From the NCBI GenBank assembly GCA_019322805.1, contig JAHWIC010000044.1:1-5620 (forward strand): a stretch of DNA of 5,620 bases, written 5' to 3'. The notes beneath the pieces are model-generated. The model was not told where the DNA came from and ran no database searches. It saw only the letters and a list, made by a program, of their open reading frames with translations. The DNA comes from Candidatus Woesearchaeota archaeon (GTDB lineage: Archaea; Nanobdellota; Nanobdellia; Woesearchaeales; JAHWIC01). Position numbers and translations under genes: made by a program. This document shows positions 4,841 through 5,620 of this stretch, one piece after another (within the stretch, counting starts at the first letter, position 1; each line of letters opens with the position of its first letter).

Positions 4841-5020
4841 TTAAAGGGTCGCCGAAGTCCCAAAATTGAGTCTAATGTCATTAGGCTCCCTTTCCCTCGA
4901 AATTTTCCACGGGCGACTAGCTAGGAGACCGTGATGAAAATTTCAGAGTGGAAAGGCCGAGCACCGAGCTTGACGAGGGGCGGAGGAGTTTTCTGGCAGC
5001 CAAAAATATAAAGGTCGCCG
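4841..5020 (+). repeat. Structured element, copy 3
   Basis: Same order and orientation as copy 2. GAGTCTAATG (4868-4877) and CATTAGGCTC (4879-4888) form the left hairpin with the same AATGTCATT centre. A long hairpin then follows: CCTTTCC (4889-4895) with GGAAAGG (4950-4956), CTC (4896-4898) with GAG (4946-4948), GAAATTTTC (4899-4907) with GAAAATTTC (4936-4944), a 2-nt bulge AT (4934-4935), and CACGG (4908-4912) with CCGTG (4929-4933) around GCGACTAGCTAGGAGA. This is 24 bp in all with only small bulges. Ends GGTCGCC (4847-4853) and GGCAGCC (4995-5001) pair at 6 of 7. Near-direct repeats AAAGGGTCGCCG (4843-4854) and AAAGGTCGCCG (5010-5020) flank the block. It lies between the divergent promoters of the PIN gene and the gene to its right. 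Confidence 0.7.
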
Positions 5021-5032
5021 CCTTGAACAACC

Positions 5033-5041
5033 TTTTTATAT
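5033..5041 (+). promoter_or_regulatory. TATA-like box of the right-edge gene
   Basis: TTTTTATAT is centred about 26 bases before the ATG at 5063, and no Shine-Dalgarno sequence is visible. This is the leaderless pattern shared by most genes in the window. Confidence 0.5.
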
Positions 5042-5062
5042 CTTGCTTATTTCTAAGTCTAT

Positions 5063-5620
5063 ATGGTATCATATCGTAAAGTAGGATACAAAACATTTAT
5101 CGCCTCAGTGGATTTTTACGATGTATTAGAATATTTTAAAGTGATGGATAGCATTAGAACCATAATGATTCATAATCTATGGGACAAGGTATACAAAAAT
5201 AGAGTAGTCAAAACATTAGAATCATTACAATACAATCAATGTAGGAAAATCACTGATAAGAACATGATTAAGAACCTGTTGCAACTTTTGGAAGGAGCTT
5301 GGTTTAATGAGCTCGCATTAATTGATTCGTTGAATGAAAGTGCATTGAAATTTGCACATTGGGATATAGTTAAATTCTATTATACAATCTATTTTGGAGT
5401 ATCTATAATGAGTAGGATTGTATGCAAGGATACCACATATAAAACTCAGAAAGAGATGGTTAATTTGTTTAATAATCAAGTATTGAGGGGTCCTTTGAAA
5501 GAATTGATTCTCCCTCCTTTTTATTTGACCTATCAAAATGGCAAATTATCTCATTCATATGAAGAAGTCACACCATGGATGTACGGAATAAAATATCATT
5601 GCCCTAGGATAGAAAAAGGG
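5063..5620 (+). CDS. Unrecognised protein, partial at right edge (possibly HEPN-like helical)
   Basis: An open frame of 186 codons runs without a stop to the edge. The start is fixed by a TATA-like box 26 bases upstream. I do not recognise a family. The visible part is mostly helical. The stretch LKFAHWDIVKFYYTIYFGVSIMSRIV (residues 95-120, written here as one helix pair) has the aromatic YY and small-residue pattern seen in some HEPN-type helical bundles. However, no Rx4-6H catalytic motif is visible, so this is only a weak resemblance. The residues after 150 (LILPPFYLTYQNGKLSHSYE) are more mixed. There is no signal peptide. The gene follows structured element copy 3 directly and would be the third cassette of the accessory array, which makes a toxin, defence or mobile-element role plausible but unproven. 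Confidence 0.65.
   Translation, partial: MVSYRKVGYKTFIASVDFYDVLEYFKVMDSIRTIMIHNLWDKVYKNRVVKTLESLQYNQCRKITDKNMIKNLLQLLEGAWFNELALIDSLNESALKFAHWDIVKFYYTIYFGVSIMSRIVCKDTTYKTQKEMVNLFNNQVLRGPLKELILPPFYLTYQNGKLSHSYEEVTPWMYGIKYHCPRIEKG

Larger units (their letters stand above)
4001..4865. mobile_element. Putative cassette 2 (RHH-PIN) bracketed by 25-bp imperfect inverted repeats
   Basis: Positions 4001-4025 (TTTTGGGAC, three bases, GGCGACCC, then CTTAA) are the reverse complement of 4841-4865 at 21 of 25 positions. The mismatches are the three-base centre and one near the end. The arms are the right end of element copy 2 and the left end of copy 3, and both genes with their promoters lie inside. The match is far better than between the two ends of either element alone. 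No recombinase gene is seen; calling it mobile is inference. Confidence 0.45.

Noticed and set aside
4931..4937. GTGATGA resembling a C box of a C/D guide RNA
   Set aside because: The matching position in copy 2 reads GTGCTGG, so the box is not conserved, and no properly spaced D box was found.
3855..5020. True integron attC sites
   Set aside because: No paired RYYYAAC and GTTRRRY ends and no integrase are visible; only the general layout is similar, so the label was not used for features.
3056..5020. CRISPR array or tRNA genes
   Set aside because: Only three long, divergent copies at large and irregular spacing, with genes between them; no cloverleaf with the T-loop consensus was found.
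5318..5536. Minus-strand 72-codon frame
   Set aside because: It is antisense to the open right-edge gene, which has a well-placed TATA-like box and a longer frame.

Overview
The window looks archaeal, probably from a small-genome DPANN-type lineage; that lineage assignment is inference. Grounds: AT-rich DNA, genes starting about 25-29 bases after a TATA-like box with little or no leader, a stand-alone TFB-type zinc ribbon, a CDKAL1-type tRNA methylthiotransferase start, and compact RHH/PIN and Fic/CopG modules. No rRNA, tRNA or CRISPR array was seen.

Left part (1-3050, minus strand) is housekeeping-like. Reading in the direction of transcription: a full-length alpha-D-phosphohexomutase (3017-1590), two 44-residue zinc-ribbon proteins (1541-1407 and 1405-1271, the second a TFB-type ribbon without the rest of TFB), a lysine/glutamate-rich protein with an HEAIH motif near its C-terminus (1269-487), a foldable 330-base gap, and the first 52 codons of a tRNA t6A37 methylthiotransferase that runs off the left edge. 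The last four genes are separated by 1-nt junctions or short gaps, except across the 330-base gap.

Right part (3050-5620) is accessory and is the interesting half. It reads as a row of small gene cassettes: (1) Fic/Doc toxin plus RHH antitoxin, (2) RHH protein and PIN nuclease facing each other, (3) an unrecognised protein cut by the right edge. Each cassette is preceded by a copy of a structured element (3056-3167, 3855-4025, 4841-5020), always in the same orientation. The two better copies share a 31-nt identical core. Their flanking stems differ in sequence but keep pairing, and the apical 16-nt loop of the third copy keeps its pairing pattern.

The outer arms of these elements pair better across the cassette than within one element: 3153-3167 with 3855-3869 around cassette 1, and 4001-4025 with 4841-4865 around cassette 2. 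This resembles integron cassettes, whose leading end complements their own recombination site, but no integrase and no attC consensus is present in the window. The hypothesis offered is an integron-like or otherwise mobile cassette array carrying toxin-antitoxin modules next to a core gene, with a structured DNA or RNA element as its recombination or regulatory site.
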